A stretch of DNA of 64,000 bases from Actinomycetales bacterium. GTDB taxonomy: Bacteria > Actinomycetota > Actinomycetes > S36-B12. How positions within the stretch are numbered: the stretch's first letter is position 1; each line of letters begins with the position of its first letter. Below the pieces are notes generated by a model that was not told where the DNA came from, made no database searches, and saw only the letters and a program-made list of their open reading frames with translations. The position numbers were made by a program, and so were the translations under genes. Location: assembly GCA_018970025.1 (NCBI GenBank), contig JAGWXF010000006.1, positions 51,323 through 115,322 on the forward strand, read 5' to 3'. Below are positions 1-17,268 of the stretch, one piece after another.

Positions 1-181
1 TCTCCACCTTGGAGATGCCAGCCCGCTCCATGCCCTTGGACAGCAGGTTGCGGATCTTGACGTCCTCCTCGACGTAATCGCGGTAGCGCTGGCCGGACTT
101 CGCGGAGTCAGCGAACCAGCGCGAGGTGAAGTCCGTGGTGATGCCCAGGCGGAAGCCGTGCGGGTTTACTTTCTGTCCCAC
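1..181 (-). CDS. rpsC: 30S ribosomal protein S3, 5' part only
   Basis: This is the N-terminal part of S3, a small-subunit head protein near the mRNA entry site; the gene runs off the window edge. The reading frame begins [12 protein letters not shown], the typical S3 start, and continues to about residue 60. The start is taken as GTG at 181, because GQKVNP follows at once and no ATG is available. It follows rplV with an intergenic gap of only about seven bases, so it is the last visible gene of the S10 operon in this window. The rest of the operon would lie beyond position 1. Confidence 0.93.
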   Translation of the reverse strand, partial: MGQKVNPHGFRLGITTDFTSRWFADSAKSGQRYRDYVEEDVKIRNLLSKGMERAGISKVE

Positions 182-188
182 GATCGGT

Positions 189-797
189 TCACCCCTCCTT
201 CTCAGCGGCCGAAGCCTTCTTCGCGGTGGCCTTCTTCGCTGGCGCCTTCTTCGCGGGCGCCTGCGCCGCCTCGGCCTGCTTGGTCGGAGCCTTCTTCGCT
301 GGCGCCTTCTTCGCGGCCGCCTGCTTCGCCGGCGCCTGCGCTGCCTCGGCCTGCTTGGCCGGAGCCTTCTTCGCCGGGGCCTGCTCGGCCGGAGCCTTGG
401 GTGCCGTGTCATCAGCGGGCTGAGCCGCCCTTTTCGCCGGGGCCGGCTTCGCCACCACAGGCGCCCGGCCATCGGAGACCACGACCGTTATGTGGCTGCT
501 CCGCTTGCGGATGCGGTACGCGCGGCCCTGGGCACGCGGACGAATGCGCTTCATCGTCGGGCCCTCGTCGACGAAGGCCTCGCTCACCACCAGCGACCGG
601 GCATCCATGGCGTGGTTGTTCGTCGCGTTGGCAATGGCACTGGCGAGCACCTTGCCCACGGGCTCGCTCGCGGCCTGCGGCGCGAAGGTCAGCACGGCCT
701 GGGCGTCGGTCGCGCTCATCCCGCGGATGAGATCGATGACACGGCGCGCCTTCATGGGCGTGACGCGGACATACCGCGCTTGGGCCCTGGCTTCCAT
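189..797 (-). CDS. rplV: 50S ribosomal protein L22 with long Ala/Lys/Pro-rich C-terminal tail
   Basis: L22 binds 23S rRNA and its beta-hairpin lines the peptide exit tunnel. Residues 1 to about 112 are a complete L22 core ([20 protein letters not shown] at the start). About 88 further residues follow, built from imperfect [19 protein letters not shown] blocks, low in hydrophobic residues and strongly basic, ending AAEKEG. Bacterial L22 is usually about 110-130 residues, so the tail is large. Two ATGs are adjacent (800 and 797); 797 gives MEAR and better spacing from an AAGGGG ribosome binding site. The tail resembles the histone-H1-like extensions known on some actinobacterial ribosomal and DNA-binding proteins. 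Its function is not known; RNA binding is an inference from charge. Confidence 0.95.
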   Translation of the reverse strand: MEARAQARYVRVTPMKARRVIDLIRGMSATDAQAVLTFAPQAASEPVGKVLASAIANATNNHAMDARSLVVSEAFVDEGPTMKRIRPRAQGRAYRIRKRSSHITVVVSDGRAPVVAKPAPAKRAAQPADDTAPKAPAEQAPAKKAPAKQAEAAQAPAKQAAAKKAPAKKAPTKQAEAAQAPAKKAPAKKATAKKASAAEKEG

Positions 798-843
798 CAT
801 TTCCCCTTGCTGTCGAATGCTCTGTGGCGTGACCAGGCGGCGC

Positions 844-1125
844 CTAGCGGCGCTTCGCCTTCCGGTCTTCCTTGATATGGCCCTTGAAAGTCCGCGTCGG
901 GGCGAACTCGCCCAGCTTGTGCCCGACCATGTTCTCCGACACGAAGACAGGCACATGCTTGCGACCGTCGTGCACTGCGATCGTGTGCCCGAGCATGGCC
1001 GGGATGATCATCGACCGCCGTGACCAGGTCTTGATCACGTTCTTGGTCCCGGCGTCGTTCTGGGCATCCACCTTCTTGAGCAGGTGGCCGTCCACGAATG
1101 GACCCTTCTTCAGGCTGCGTGGCAT
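844..1125 (-). CDS. rpsS: 30S ribosomal protein S19
   Basis: S19 sits in the head of the small subunit with S13. The 93-residue product begins [19 protein letters not shown] and contains the family segment [20 protein letters not shown] followed by [12 protein letters not shown], covering the whole family length. It lies between rplB and rplV in the usual S10-operon order with short gaps, so co-transcription is expected. Nothing unusual was seen. Confidence 0.98.
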   Translation of the reverse strand: MPRSLKKGPFVDGHLLKKVDAQNDAGTKNVIKTWSRRSMIIPAMLGHTIAVHDGRKHVPVFVSENMVGHKLGEFAPTRTFKGHIKEDRKAKRR

Positions 1126-1136
1126 GGTGTCTTCCC

Positions 1137-1973
1137 TCAGCGCTTCTTGCCGGTCTTGCGGCGTCGGACGATGAACTTGTCACTGGCCTTGTTGGCCTTG
1201 CGGGTACGACCCTCAGGCCGACCTGCCGGGTTGACCGGGTGCCTGCCGCCGGAGGTCTTACCCTCGCCACCGCCGTGCGGGTGGTCGACCGGGTTCATGG
1301 CAACGCCACGCACCGTGGGCCGCTTGCCCTTCCAGCGCATCCGACCGGCCTTGCCCCAGTTGATGTTCGACTGCTCGGCATTGCCGACCTCGCCGACCGT
1401 CGCCCTCGACCGAAGGTCCACGTTCCGGATCTCGCCTGACGGCATCCGCAGCTGCGCGTATGGACCGTCCTTGGCGACGAGCTGCACGCTCGTGCCAGCG
1501 GAGCGGGCGATCTTGGCCCCGCCACCCGGACGGATCTCGACGGCGTGGATCACGGTGCCGACCGGGATGTTGCGCAACGGCAGGTTGTTGCCCGGCTTGA
1601 TGTCGGCGCCCGGCCCCGTCTCGATCGGATCACCCTGCTTGAGCCGGTTCGGCGCCAGGATGTAGCGCTTCTCGCCGTCCGCGAAGTGCAGCAGGGCGAT
1701 TCGAGCCGTCCGGTTGGGGTCGTACTCGATGTGCGCGACCCGTGCCGGCACGCCATCCTTATCGGCGCGCCTGAAATCGATCAGTCGATAGGCACGCTTG
1801 TGGCCACCGCCCTGGTGCCTGGTAGTGATCTTGCCTGAGTTGTTGCGTCCGCCCTTCTTGGGCAGCGGGCGCACGAGTGACTTCTCCGGCTCCGACCGCG
1901 TGATCTCGACGAAGTCGGCCACGCTGGAGCCACGACGGCCCGGTGTGGTCGGCTTGTACTTGCGGATTCCCAT
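1137..1973 (-). CDS. rplB: 50S ribosomal protein L2
   Basis: L2 is a primary 23S rRNA-binding protein needed for subunit association and peptidyl transfer. The 278-residue product starts [20 protein letters not shown], which fixes the ATG at 1973 although the open frame extends further upstream. The C-terminal motif [14 protein letters not shown], which holds the conserved histidine near the peptidyl-transferase centre, is present. Length and order match the family. It lies 28 bases after rplW and 11 bases before rpsS in the S10 operon. Confidence 0.98.
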   Translation of the reverse strand: MGIRKYKPTTPGRRGSSVADFVEITRSEPEKSLVRPLPKKGGRNNSGKITTRHQGGGHKRAYRLIDFRRADKDGVPARVAHIEYDPNRTARIALLHFADGEKRYILAPNRLKQGDPIETGPGADIKPGNNLPLRNIPVGTVIHAVEIRPGGGAKIARSAGTSVQLVAKDGPYAQLRMPSGEIRNVDLRSRATVGEVGNAEQSNINWGKAGRMRWKGKRPTVRGVAMNPVDHPHGGGEGKTSGGRHPVNPAGRPEGRTRKANKASDKFIVRRRKTGKKR

Positions 1974-2001
1974 GTTCTTCGTCCTTTGGTCGTCGACCCG
2001 G

Positions 2002-2301
2002 TCAGGAGACCGGTCCTCCGAAGATGTCGATGCGGTCGCCTGCCTGCACGGAGACGATGGCGCGCTTGGTGGCGGCGCGCCGGCCATAGCCGAACTTCGT
2101 GCGGATGCGCTTGCCTTCACGGTTGCTGGTGTTCACCGCGGTGACCTTCACGCCGAAGACCCGCTCGACCGCGATCTTGATCTGCGTCTTATTGGCGTCC
2201 GGTGCCACGATGAAGGTGTACTTGTTCTCGTCGAGCAGGCCATAGCTCTTCTCCGAGATGACCGGCGCGAGCAGGATGTCCCGTGGGTCTGCGATTCTCA
2301 T
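2002..2301 (-). CDS. rplW: 50S ribosomal protein L23
   Basis: L23 lies at the exit tunnel opening and is the docking site for trigger factor and SRP. The 99-residue product has the family features [15 protein letters not shown] near the N-terminus and [18 protein letters not shown] in the middle. The start ATG at 2301 overlaps the rplD stop by four bases (ATGA), which implies translational coupling. Position in the operon is standard. Confidence 0.97.
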   Translation of the reverse strand: MRIADPRDILLAPVISEKSYGLLDENKYTFIVAPDANKTQIKIAVERVFGVKVTAVNTSNREGKRIRTKFGYGRRAATKRAIVSVQAGDRIDIFGGPVS

Positions 2302-2972
2302 GCGGAGGCCTCACTCTCGGACGCGACTGCCTTGAGGGCCTTGCCCTTCGGCGGCCCGGCCAGGAATGCATCCAGGGCAGTCTTGGTGAACACGACGTCG
2401 TCACTCACCAGCACGTCGTAGGTGTTGAGCTGGTCGACGAACATCACGTGCACGGCGGCTGCATTCCGCAGGCTCAGGCCAGCGGTGTCCTCGCCTCGGG
2501 CGATCACCACGAGGATGCGCTCGCGCAGCCCGAGGCTGGCAAGGGCGGCGAGTGCCTGCTTGGTCGAGGGGACGTCTCCGGTGACCACCTCAGAGAGGAC
2601 ATGGATCCGGCCATCGCGGGCCCGATCCGAGAGCGCGCCCCGCAGGGCCGCCGCCTTCATCTTCTTCGGGGTCCGCTGCGTGTAGTCGCGGGGCGTCGGG
2701 CCGTGCACCACTCCGCCGCCGGTGAACTGCGGCGCACGGATCGAGCCCTGACGCGCCCGGCCGGTGCCCTTCTGCTTGTAGGGCTTCCTGCCCCCGCCGC
2801 TGACCTCGCCGCGGTTCTTCGTGTCGTGGGTGCCCTGGCGCGCGGCAGCGAGCTGGGCAACGACCACCTGATGCATCAAGGGAACGTTCACCTGCACGTC
2901 GAAGATCTCGGCCGGCAGGTCGACCGAGCCCGCGGAGGCGCCCGCGGGCGTTCGAATCTCGATGGCGGTCAT
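2298..2972 (-). CDS. rplD: 50S ribosomal protein L4
   Basis: L4 binds domain I of 23S rRNA and sends a loop to the exit tunnel; in some bacteria it also represses its own operon. The 224-residue product shows the conserved segment [19 protein letters not shown] at about residues 60-80, which forms the tunnel loop, and a C-terminal Rossmann-like part ending in SESEASA. It overlaps rplC upstream and rplW downstream by four bases each, so rplC-rplD-rplW form a coupled block. Autoregulation by L4 is known in enteric bacteria but no leader target was identified here. Confidence 0.97.
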   Translation of the reverse strand: MTAIEIRTPAGASAGSVDLPAEIFDVQVNVPLMHQVVVAQLAAARQGTHDTKNRGEVSGGGRKPYKQKGTGRARQGSIRAPQFTGGGVVHGPTPRDYTQRTPKKMKAAALRGALSDRARDGRIHVLSEVVTGDVPSTKQALAALASLGLRERILVVIARGEDTAGLSLRNAAAVHVMFVDQLNTYDVLVSDDVVFTKTALDAFLAGPPKGKALKAVASESEASA

Positions 2973-3619
2973 CGGACGTTCTCCTTTGCTGCCGTGCGCA
3001 CGAACACCAGGCCGCCCTTCGGGCCCGGAACGGCGCCCTTGATCAGAATCAGGCCCTGCTCGGCATCAACGCCCTGCACCTGCAGGTTCTGGGTCGTCTG
3101 ACGCTCGCTGCCCATGCGACCGGCCATCTTCATCCCGGGGAACACCCGACCGGGTGTCGCGCAGCCTCCGATCGAGCCCGGCGACCGATGCTTGCGCTCC
3201 ACGCCGTGCGATGCACGCAAACCGGAGAACCCGTGGCGCTTCATGACGCCGGCGAATCCCTTGCCCTTGGTCGTGCCGATCACGTCGACGACCTGCCCGG
3301 CCTCGAACGTGTCGGCGCCTACCTCCTGGCCGAGGGCGTACTCGGAGGCATCGTCAGTCCGGATCTCCACCAGGTGTCGCCGCGGTGTGACGCCAGCCTT
3401 GGCGAAGTGGCCGGTCAGCGGCTTGGTGACCTTGCGCGGGTCGATCGCCCCGAAGGCGATCTGCACGGCTGAGTAGCCGTCCTTCTCCGGGGTGCGCACC
3501 TGGGTCACCACGCAGGGCCCGGCCTGAACCACGGTCACGGGAACGACCTTGTTGTTGTCGTCCCAGACCTGGGTCATGCCGAGCTTGGTGCCCAGGACTG
3601 CCTTCACGTTGCTGCCCAT
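2969..3619 (-). CDS. rplC: 50S ribosomal protein L3
   Basis: L3 is an early assembly protein whose loop reaches the peptidyl-transferase centre. The start is the ATG at 3619, giving [20 protein letters not shown]; the longer upstream frame is out of character and overlaps rpsJ. The product is 216 residues and carries the family segment [16 protein letters not shown] and the loop region [20 protein letters not shown]. It lies 13 bases after rpsJ and overlaps rplD by four bases. Confidence 0.98.
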   Translation of the reverse strand: MGSNVKAVLGTKLGMTQVWDDNNKVVPVTVVQAGPCVVTQVRTPEKDGYSAVQIAFGAIDPRKVTKPLTGHFAKAGVTPRRHLVEIRTDDASEYALGQEVGADTFEAGQVVDVIGTTKGKGFAGVMKRHGFSGLRASHGVERKHRSPGSIGGCATPGRVFPGMKMAGRMGSERQTTQNLQVQGVDAEQGLILIKGAVPGPKGGLVFVRTAAKENVR

Positions 3620-3632
3620 CGTCAGTTCGTCC

Positions 3633-3941
3633 TTACAGCTTGATCTCGATGTCGACGCCGGCGGGCAAGTCCAGCCGCATGAGCGAGTCGACAGTCTTGG
3701 GCGTGGGGTCGAGGATGTCGATGAGGCGCTTGTGCGTCCGCATCTCGAAGTGCTCGCGGCTGTCCTTGTACTTGTGGGGCGAGCGGATGACGCAGTAGAC
3801 GTTCTTCTCCGTCGGCAGCGGCACCGGGCCCGCAACCTGCGCACCAGTTCGCGTCACCGTCTCGACGATCTTGCGCGCCGATGAGTCGATGACCTCGTGG
3901 TCGTAGGCCTTGAGCCTGATGCGGATCTTCTGTCCCGCCAT
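3633..3941 (-). CDS. rpsJ: 30S ribosomal protein S10
   Basis: S10 (NusE) is part of the small-subunit head and also joins antitermination complexes with NusB and NusG. The 102-residue protein starts [19 protein letters not shown] and includes the loop segment [21 protein letters not shown], full length for the family. It is the first gene of the S10 operon and follows tuf by 87 bases, a gap that holds a strong hairpin. An AAGGA ribosome binding site lies upstream of the ATG. Confidence 0.98.
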   Translation of the reverse strand: MAGQKIRIRLKAYDHEVIDSSARKIVETVTRTGAQVAGPVPLPTEKNVYCVIRSPHKYKDSREHFEMRTHKRLIDILDPTPKTVDSLMRLDLPAGVDIEIKL

Positions 3942-3990
3942 GGTGGCTGGTGTCCTTACTTCTCGTGTGCCGATGCTTCGATGGAGTCGT

Positions 3991-4022
3991 GCCGGGGGCA
4001 GCGGTGAGCGGCTGCCCCCGGC
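3991..4022 (-). terminator. hairpin terminator after tuf
   Basis: A perfect 12-base-pair inverted repeat (arms 3991-4002 and 4011-4022, GCCGGGGGCAGC and its complement, eight-base loop) begins seven bases after the tuf stop codon. It is very GC-rich and has no T-tract. I infer that it separates the str operon from the S10 operon, or attenuates read-through into it. Confidence 0.7.
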
Positions 4023-4028
4023 AGCTGA

Positions 4029-5225
<1,197 letters not shown>

Positions 5226-5258
5226 TTGAGTTCTCCTTCTTCCTGCCGTCCGGCGTTA

Positions 5259-5310
5259 TCGCGGATCGGTTTCTTGATTCGTTTCTTCGGCTGTGCTTCG
5301 TGATCCGCGA
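5259..5310 (-). repeat. inverted repeat in the fusA-tuf spacer
   Basis: Arms of nine bases (5259-5267 TCGCGGATC and 5302-5310 GATCCGCGA) flank 34 bases directly after the fusA stop codon. The loop is unusually A-rich on the coding strand for this GC-rich genome. It could be an mRNA processing or attenuation structure between fusA and tuf; no function can be shown from sequence. Confidence 0.4.
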
Positions 5311-7410
<2,100 letters not shown>

Positions 7411-7448
7411 GGTGTTCTCCGTTGCTTTCGTAGGTTCGGTGGTGCCGG

Positions 7449-7918
7449 TTACCAGCGATAGTGGGCGAAGGCCTTGTTGGACTCCGCCATCTTGTGGGTG
7501 TCCTCGCGCTTCTTCACGGCAGCGCCGAGGCCATTGGACGCGTCGAGGATCTCGTTCATCAGCCGCTCGGTCATCGTCTTCTCTCGACGCTGCCGCGAGT
7601 AGCCGATGAGCCAGCGCAGGGCCAGGGTGGTGCTGCGCCCGGCCTTCACCTCGACCGGAACCTGGTACGTCGCACCGCCCACGCGCCGGGAGCGCACCTC
7701 GAGGGTGGGCTTGACGTTGTCAAGGGCGCGCTTGAGGGTCTGCACCGGGTCGGTGCCGGTCTTGTCGCGGCACCCCTCGAGGGCGCCGTAGACGATGCGC
7801 TCGGCCACCGAGCGCTTGCCGTCGAGCAGCACCTTGTTGATCAGCTGGGTCACCAGGGGTGAGCTATACACCGGGTCGATGACCACGGCCCGCTTGGCAG
7901 CTGGTCCCTTGCGAGGCA

Positions 7919-7919
<1 letters not shown>
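7449..7919 (-). CDS. rpsG: 30S ribosomal protein S7
   Basis: S7 initiates assembly of the small-subunit head and contacts the E-site tRNA. The 156-residue product begins [20 protein letters not shown] and ends [15 protein letters not shown], the typical S7 C-terminus. The ATG overlaps the rpsL stop codon by one base (TGATG), a reinitiation-type junction. In enteric bacteria S7 represses its own operon through the rpsL-rpsG spacer; here that spacer does not exist, so any control would work differently. Confidence 0.98.
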
Positions 7920-8293
<374 letters not shown>

Positions 8294-8484
8294 TCGAAGC
8301 CTTCCTTACGTGCGTCCTGCTGCCGAAAGTCCGCTGCGGCCGCGTCCGCCCGGACTCCGACCCACGCGGTCGGGCGTGTCGCAGCGCCTCTGGGCGCGCA
8401 CAACCGCCAGATCGTGGGTGGATCCCGGGATCATGTGATCGGCCCGTGCGCTTCTCATGGGGAAGCCGCGCACGACGGGATGTA

Positions 8485-8498
8485 CCTGAGGTCTCAGG
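8485..8498. promoter_or_regulatory. short palindrome just downstream of the rpsL promoter
   Basis: CCTGAG and CTCAGG flank a two-base centre. The site covers roughly +5 to +18 of the transcript expected from the promoter at 8510-8538. Such a placement suits an operator or the base of a 5' leader structure; no regulator can be named. Confidence 0.3.
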
Positions 8499-8509
8499 CA
8501 CGGGGGGGA

Positions 8510-8538
8510 AATCTACCGGGCGGGCTCGCCTACGTCAA
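8510..8538 (-). promoter_or_regulatory. housekeeping promoter for rpsL-rpsG-fusA-tuf
   Basis: On the minus strand TTGACG (8538-8533) and TAGATT (8515-8510) are separated by exactly 17 bases, close to the consensus of a principal sigma factor. No gene lies between it and rpsL. Transcription would start near 8503, giving an untranslated leader of about 210 bases. Confidence 0.75.
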
Positions 8539-8581
8539 AACGGCCTCCGGACGCCCGCGAATCGGACGTCGTCCCGGCTCG

Positions 8582-9322
8582 TCAGACGCTCCCCGATGAC
8601 GCATCAAGGGCGCCGATCGCGACAGCGACCACGACGAACACCAGCGACATGAGCAGGATCGCGGCATACAGGCCGATGTTGATCCAGGACACGACCTTGG
8701 CCGCCATCGACAGCCCGCCGCCCTGCACGGCGCCGCCGGAGGCGCGGATCTCGCGGTCAGCCCGGGCCGCGAACACCAGGGCGATGATGGCCGGCACGAT
8801 CGGGCACACCAGCCAGGAGGCCACGGCCAGGATCAGCGCGACGATCGCGCTGCTGGAGGTGGCAGGGCTCGAGCTCGCCGGGAAGGCGTTCGGCGGCTGC
8901 CCGTACGGCTGCGGATAGCCAGCAGGATAGGCCGGCGGGTAGCCGCCGTAGGCCTGGGGCTGGGCAGTTCCACCGGGCGTCGGATAGCCGGGGGCCTGGG
9001 GATAGCCGATGGGAGGGTACCCAGGGGACGGATAGCCCGGGGACGGATAGCCCGGGGACGGATAGCCCGGGGACGGATAGCCAGGGGACGGATAGCCAGG
9101 GGACGGGACATAGCCAGCAGCGGGATAGGCCTGCGTCGTTGCCGCAGGGGCTGGCTCGGGCGCGCTCGGCTCGGATGACACCACGGCCTGGTCAGGCGCC
9201 GGTGACGCAGCCGATGCCCGCCACGGTTCGGTCCCCCCGGTGCCTGAGGTCGCTGCCTCGTCTGAGACCGGCTGCGGTACGCCGGTGGAATCGTCCGAAT
9301 GCTGGGGAATCTGCTCGCTCAT
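8582..9322 (-). CDS. Pro/Gly/Tyr-repeat membrane protein, DUF4190-like
   Basis: The 246-residue product starts at ATG 9322 (MSEQIPQHSDD). Residues 1 to about 160 are low-complexity: an acidic Ser/Thr part, then about five exact PSPGY pentapeptides and looser Pro-Gly-Tyr repeats. Two hydrophobic segments follow near the C-terminus (around AIVALILAVASWLVCPIVPA and ISWI-like NIGLYAAILLMSLVFVVV), with a short basic loop ADREIRASGG between them. This layout matches actinobacterial DUF4190 proteins of unknown function. The PSPGY copies come from a 15-base DNA repeat. It lies between rpoC and the rpsL promoter; its own promoter was not identified. Confidence 0.8.
   Translation of the reverse strand: MSEQIPQHSDDSTGVPQPVSDEAATSGTGGTEPWRASAASPAPDQAVVSSEPSAPEPAPAATTQAYPAAGYVPSPGYPSPGYPSPGYPSPGYPSPGYPSPGYPPIGYPQAPGYPTPGGTAQPQAYGGYPPAYPAGYPQPYGQPPNAFPASSSPATSSSAIVALILAVASWLVCPIVPAIIALVFAARADREIRASGGAVQGGGLSMAAKVVSWINIGLYAAILLMSLVFVVVAVAIGALDASSGSV
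9024..9098 (-). repeat. 15-base tandem repeat, five copies, in-frame
   Basis: The unit GGGGACGGATAGCCC (plus strand) occurs three times exactly and twice with one change, at 9024-9098. It encodes PSPGY on the minus strand. The unit is a multiple of three, so copy number can change without a frameshift. Confidence 0.95.
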
Positions 9323-9354
9323 GACCGCACTGTAATCCGCTCCCCTGAATGCGA

Positions 9355-9389
9355 CAGGGCCAGCCATCGGATGACGATGACTGGCCCTG
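9355..9389 (-). terminator. hairpin after rpoC
   Basis: Nine-base perfect arms (CAGGGCCAG at 9355-9363 and CTGGCCCTG at 9381-9389) with a 17-base loop begin 12 bases after the rpoC stop. No T-tract follows, as is common for actinobacterial terminators. Likely the end of the rpoBC transcript. Confidence 0.55.
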
Positions 9390-9400
9390 CCGCGGCTGCC

Positions 9401-13273
<3,873 letters not shown>

Positions 13274-13333
13274 TGTGTGGTGTCCTTCGCTTCGTTATCT
13301 GATCGTCTGATGGCTTCGGTGCGCCCTGGGGAC

Positions 13334-16300
13334 CTAGAGCTCGTCCACGCTGCTGGGCTCGCGGCGGGACAGGTCGATGCCGAGCTCCTCGGCAGCGCGG
13401 AAGACGTCGTCATCGGTATCGCGCATCTCGATCGAGACGCCATCGCTGGAGAGCACCTCGACGTTGAGGCACAGCGACTGCATCTCCTTGACCAGCACCT
13501 TGAACGACTCGGGGATGCCGGGCTCAGGAATGTTCTCGCCCTTGACGATGGCCTCGTACACCTTGACTCGGCCCAGGACGTCATCGGACTTGATGGTCAG
13601 CAGCTCCTGCAGCGCATAGGCAGCGCCGTAGGCCTCCAGTGCCCACACCTCCATCTCGCCGAACCGCTGACCGCCGAACTGGGCCTTTCCGCCCAGCGGC
13701 TGCTGCGTGATCATCGAGTACGGGCCGGTCGACCTGGCGTGGATCTTGTCGTCGACCAGGTGCAGCAGTTTCAGGATGTAGATGTACCCGACGGTGACCC
13801 GCCCCGGGAAGGGCTCGCCGCTGCGGCCATCGAAGAGATGCGCCTTGCCGTCCGGGCCGACCAGGGTGAATCCGTCGTCGGTCGGCAGCGTGGACTCAAG
13901 CACGAGGGCAAGCTCGTCCTCCTTGGCTCCGTCGAAGACCGGGGTAGCGACCTTCGTCCGGCGGGGCGCCTGCTGGACCTGCGCTGGCAAGTGCCTGGCA
14001 CGCGGATCCGACGGGTCGACCTTCCAGCCTGCCGCCGCAGCCCAGCCCAGGTGCGTCTCCAGGATCTGGCCGACATTCATCCGGCCGGGCACGCCCAGGG
14101 GGTTCAGCACCACGTCGACCGGAGTGCCGTCCTCGAGGAAGGGCATGTCCTCTGCGGGCAGGATCTTCGCGATGACGCCCTTGTTGCCATGTCGGCCGGC
14201 CAGCTTGTCGCCCTCGGTGATCTTGCGCTTCTGGGCGATGTACACGCGCACCAGGCGATTGACCCCGGGCGGGAGATCGTCGCCCTCATCGGCGTCGAAG
14301 ACCCGGATGTCGATGATCTTCCCCGACTCGCCATGCGGCACCTTCAGCGAGGTGTCGCGCACCTCGCGGGCCTTCTCGCCGAAGATGGCGCGCAGGAGGC
14401 GCTCCTCGGGCGTGAGCTCGGTCTCGCCCTTGGGCGTCACCTTGCCGACCAGGATGTCGCCGGGCACGACGTCGGCACCGATGCGGATGATCCCCCGCTC
14501 GTCGAGATCGGCCAGCACCTCCTCCGCGACGTTGGGGATATCGCGGGTGATCTCCTCCGGCCCGAGCTTGGTGTCTCGGGCATCGATCTCATGCTCCTCG
14601 ATATGAATCGATGAGAGCACGTCGTCCTGGACGAGACGCTGGTTAAGGATGATGGCGTCCTCGTAGTTGTGGCCCTCCCACGGCATGAAGGCCACCAGGA
14701 GGTTCTTGCCCAGGGCCATCTCGCCCAGCTCGGTCGAGGGACCGTCGGCCAGCACCTGGCCTCGCTCGACGCGATCGCCCTCCGACACGACCGGACGCTG
14801 GTTGAAGCAGGTGCCCTGGTTGGAGCGATGGAACTTCTCCAGGCGGTACGTGCGGTAGTCGCCTGCGTCCTCCATCACGGTGATCGAGTCGGCGGACAGC
14901 TCGGTCACGACCCCAGCCTCGATCGCTGTGACGATGTCAGCTGCGTCGTAGGCCGCACGGAACTCCATGCCGGTGCCGACGAGCGGTGACTCGGATCGCA
15001 GCAGGGGCACTGCCTGACGCTGCATGTTGGACCCCATGAGCGCGCGATTGGCGTCATCGTGCTCCAGGAACGGGATCATCGCGGTCGCGACCGACCACAG
15101 CTGCCGCGGGGAGACGTCCATGTAGTCGACGTCCTTCGGCGAGACGTAGTCGACCTCGCCGCCCTTGCGGCGCACCAGGACGCGATCGTCCGTCATCCGG
15201 CCGTCGTCATCGATCATGGTGTTGGCCTGGGCCACGACGTGCAGATCCTCCTCGTCAGCGGTCAGGTAGTCGATCTCGTCGGTGACCCGGCCGTCGACGA
15301 CCTTGCGATATGGCGTCTCCACGAAGCCGAACGCGTTCACCCGGCCGTACGTCGACAGTGAGCCGATCAGGCCGATGTTGGGGCCTTCCGGGGTCTCGAT
15401 CGGGCACATCCGGCCGTAGTGGGACGGGTGCACGTCCCGAACCTCGAAGCCGGCGCGCTCTCGAGACAGGCCGCCGGGACCGAGGGCCGACAGCCGGCGC
15501 TTATGGGTCAGGCCGGCCAGCGGATTGGTCTGGTCCATGAACTGCGACAGCTGGGACGTCCCGAAGAACTCCTTGATGGACGCCACGACCGGACGGATGT
15601 TGATGAGGGTCTGCGGGGTGATGGCCTCGACATCCTGCGTGGTCATCCGCTCGCGAACCACCCGCTCCATGCGCGACAGGCCGGTGCGGATCTGGTTCTG
15701 GATCAGCTCGCCGACCGTGCGCAGGCGGCGATTGCCGAAGTGGTCGATGTCGTCGGTCTCGACCTGGACCTCGCCCCGGGGGCCGACGATCGTGGGCAGG
15801 CCCGCGTGCAGGCGGACGAGGTACTCGATTGCCTGGACGATGTCCTCCAGGGTGAGCACGCTCTGGATCAGCGGCAGGTCCAGGCCCAGCTTCTTGTTCA
15901 CCTTGTAGCGGCCGACCTTGGCCAGGTCGTATCGCTTGGGGTTGAAGTAGAAGTTGTCGAGCAGGTTGCGCGCGTTCTCAACCGTCGGCGGCTCGCCGGG
16001 GCGCAGCTTGCGGTAGATGTCGAGCAGGGCATCGTCCTGGGTCGTGATGTGGTCCTTCTCCAGGGTTGCCATGAACGTCTCGTACTCGCCGAAGCGCTCG
16101 GCGATCTGCTCGGTAGTCATGCCCAGGGCCTTGAGCAGGACGGTCACCGGCTGCTTGCGCTTGCGGTCAACGCGGACGGCGACGAGGTCCTTCTTGTCGA
16201 TCTCGAACTCCAGCCACGCCCCTCGGCTGGGGATGATCTTGGCGACGTACACGTCTTTGTCGGTCGCCTTGTCGACTGACCGCTCGAAGTAGGCGCCCGG

Positions 16301-16795
16301 GGAGCGAACGAGCTGGGAGACCACGACCCGCTCGGTGCCGTTGATGATGAAGGTGCCCTTCGGCGTCATCAGGGGGAAGTCGCCCATGAAGACGGTCTGG
16401 GACTTGATCTCGCCGGTCTCGTTGTTGGTGAACTCGGCGGTGACGAACAGGGGTGCGGAGTAGGTGAAGTCCTTCTCCCGGCACTGGTCGACCGTGTACT
16501 TCGGCGGCTCGAAGCGGTGATCGCGGAAGGACAGCGACATCGCGCCGGCGAAGTCCTCGATCGGGCTGATCTCCTCGAAGATCTCCGTCAGGCCGGACAC
16601 CTGCGGAATCTCGGTATTGCCGGCAGCGATGGCCGCCTGCACCCGGGCCTGCCATTGCTCTCCCCCGAGCAGCCAGTCGAAGCTGGAGGTCTGCAGGGCG
16701 AGCAGGTCGGGGGCTGCCAGCGGCTCGCGGATCTTGGCGAAGGATGCTCGGTGGAGTCCGGGGGACAGGGGGGTGACGTCCGACGACGCGGTCAA
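13334..16795 (-). CDS. rpoB: DNA-directed RNA polymerase subunit beta
   Basis: Beta forms one jaw of the polymerase and holds the rifamycin pocket. The rifamycin region reads [20 protein letters not shown] then [17 protein letters not shown], with the Asp, His and Ser residues commonly mutated in resistant strains all wild-type, so the enzyme should be drug-sensitive. The C-terminal ends [20 protein letters not shown] and further. I chose TTG at 16795 because GGAAGGA lies six bases upstream; an ATG at 16834 would add 13 residues but lacks a ribosome binding site. The chosen form is 1153 residues. It leads the rpoB-rpoC pair. Confidence 0.98.
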   Translation of the reverse strand: MTASSDVTPLSPGLHRASFAKIREPLAAPDLLALQTSSFDWLLGGEQWQARVQAAIAAGNTEIPQVSGLTEIFEEISPIEDFAGAMSLSFRDHRFEPPKYTVDQCREKDFTYSAPLFVTAEFTNNETGEIKSQTVFMGDFPLMTPKGTFIINGTERVVVSQLVRSPGAYFERSVDKATDKDVYVAKIIPSRGAWLEFEIDKKDLVAVRVDRKRKQPVTVLLKALGMTTEQIAERFGEYETFMATLEKDHITTQDDALLDIYRKLRPGEPPTVENARNLLDNFYFNPKRYDLAKVGRYKVNKKLGLDLPLIQSVLTLEDIVQAIEYLVRLHAGLPTIVGPRGEVQVETDDIDHFGNRRLRTVGELIQNQIRTGLSRMERVVRERMTTQDVEAITPQTLINIRPVVASIKEFFGTSQLSQFMDQTNPLAGLTHKRRLSALGPGGLSRERAGFEVRDVHPSHYGRMCPIETPEGPNIGLIGSLSTYGRVNAFGFVETPYRKVVDGRVTDEIDYLTADEEDLHVVAQANTMIDDDGRMTDDRVLVRRKGGEVDYVSPKDVDYMDVSPRQLWSVATAMIPFLEHDDANRALMGSNMQRQAVPLLRSESPLVGTGMEFRAAYDAADIVTAIEAGVVTELSADSITVMEDAGDYRTYRLEKFHRSNQGTCFNQRPVVSEGDRVERGQVLADGPSTELGEMALGKNLLVAFMPWEGHNYEDAIILNQRLVQDDVLSSIHIEEHEIDARDTKLGPEEITRDIPNVAEEVLADLDERGIIRIGADVVPGDILVGKVTPKGETELTPEERLLRAIFGEKAREVRDTSLKVPHGESGKIIDIRVFDADEGDDLPPGVNRLVRVYIAQKRKITEGDKLAGRHGNKGVIAKILPAEDMPFLEDGTPVDVVLNPLGVPGRMNVGQILETHLGWAAAAGWKVDPSDPRARHLPAQVQQAPRRTKVATPVFDGAKEDELALVLESTLPTDDGFTLVGPDGKAHLFDGRSGEPFPGRVTVGYIYILKLLHLVDDKIHARSTGPYSMITQQPLGGKAQFGGQRFGEMEVWALEAYGAAYALQELLTIKSDDVLGRVKVYEAIVKGENIPEPGIPESFKVLVKEMQSLCLNVEVLSSDGVSIEMRDTDDDVFRAAEELGIDLSRREPSSVDEL

Positions 16796-16943
16796 CTGGG
16801 TTCCTTCCACAGGCGGTTCACGATGCCTGCCCATGACGGCCGGCCTGGCTTGTCACGTTGGCCCCGATGTTCGAGACCCACTTCTTGCCAGGCAGGGGGA
16901 TCCACGTCATGAAGATCCGGTGAAATAGGCAGCGCAAAGCGGC

Positions 16944-16973
16944 AGCATACCCGACCGGGCAAGCCGCTGTCGA
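16944..16973 (-). promoter_or_regulatory. candidate rpoB promoter
   Basis: TCGACA (16973-16968) and TATGCT (16949-16944) are 18 bases apart on the minus strand. The -35 box differs from the consensus by one base. The transcript would have an untranslated leader of about 140 bases before the TTG start. Confidence 0.55.
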
Positions 16974-17183
16974 ACTCGGGTGCGGCGGCCGCTTCTCCTC
17001 GATCCCGCCTGGGGCGTGGCCTTCGACAGCACGGCCACGCAGTTCAGCAGGCAGATCATCGATCCACGGTTCGCATCCCGAGCGGAACACGTCCGAGAGG
17101 ATGGTTGCCGGACGGACCCAGGTGAGTCAAGTCCGACGCACCGGACTGTGACCATTCCGCAACCTTTCCCCGCCCCTCCCCCG

Positions 17184-17244
17184 GCCGAACGGCCAGTTGT
17201 TGTCGAGTTTTCCGGAGAAAACCGACAACAACTGGCCGTTCGGC
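17184..17244. terminator. 28-base-pair near-perfect hairpin between lipoprotein gene and rpoB
   Basis: Two 22-base arms (17184-17205 and 17223-17244) are perfectly complementary. Inside them, after one unpaired A at 17206, GTTTTC (17207-17212) pairs with GAAAAC (17217-17222) across the loop CGGA. It begins 25 bases after the stop of the lipoprotein gene, so a terminator role is likely, and it would insulate rpoBC. Such a long stem with a small loop is much more than termination needs. Confidence 0.75.
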
Positions 17245-17268
17245 GAGGCGTGGGGGCTGGCTGTGGGC

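Larger units (their letters stand above)
16796..17268. other. intergenic region upstream of rpoB (about 470 bases)
   Basis: No gene was found. On the minus strand it holds a likely rpoB promoter (16944-16973), a weaker second candidate with TTGACT at 17130-17125, an 8-base inverted repeat (17014-17021 with 17033-17040) and the very long hairpin at 17184-17244. rpoB therefore appears to have its own promoter here rather than depending on read-through from rplJL. Confidence 0.7.

Noticed and set aside
3942..4028. Search for an S10-operon promoter between tuf and rpsJ
   Set aside because: Only about 50 bases lie between the tuf hairpin and rpsJ, and no pair of promoter boxes could be supported.
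16796..16834. ATG start of rpoB at 16834
   Set aside because: It would add 13 residues with no ribosome binding site, while TTG 16795 has GGAAGGA at good spacing. Kept as an alternative.
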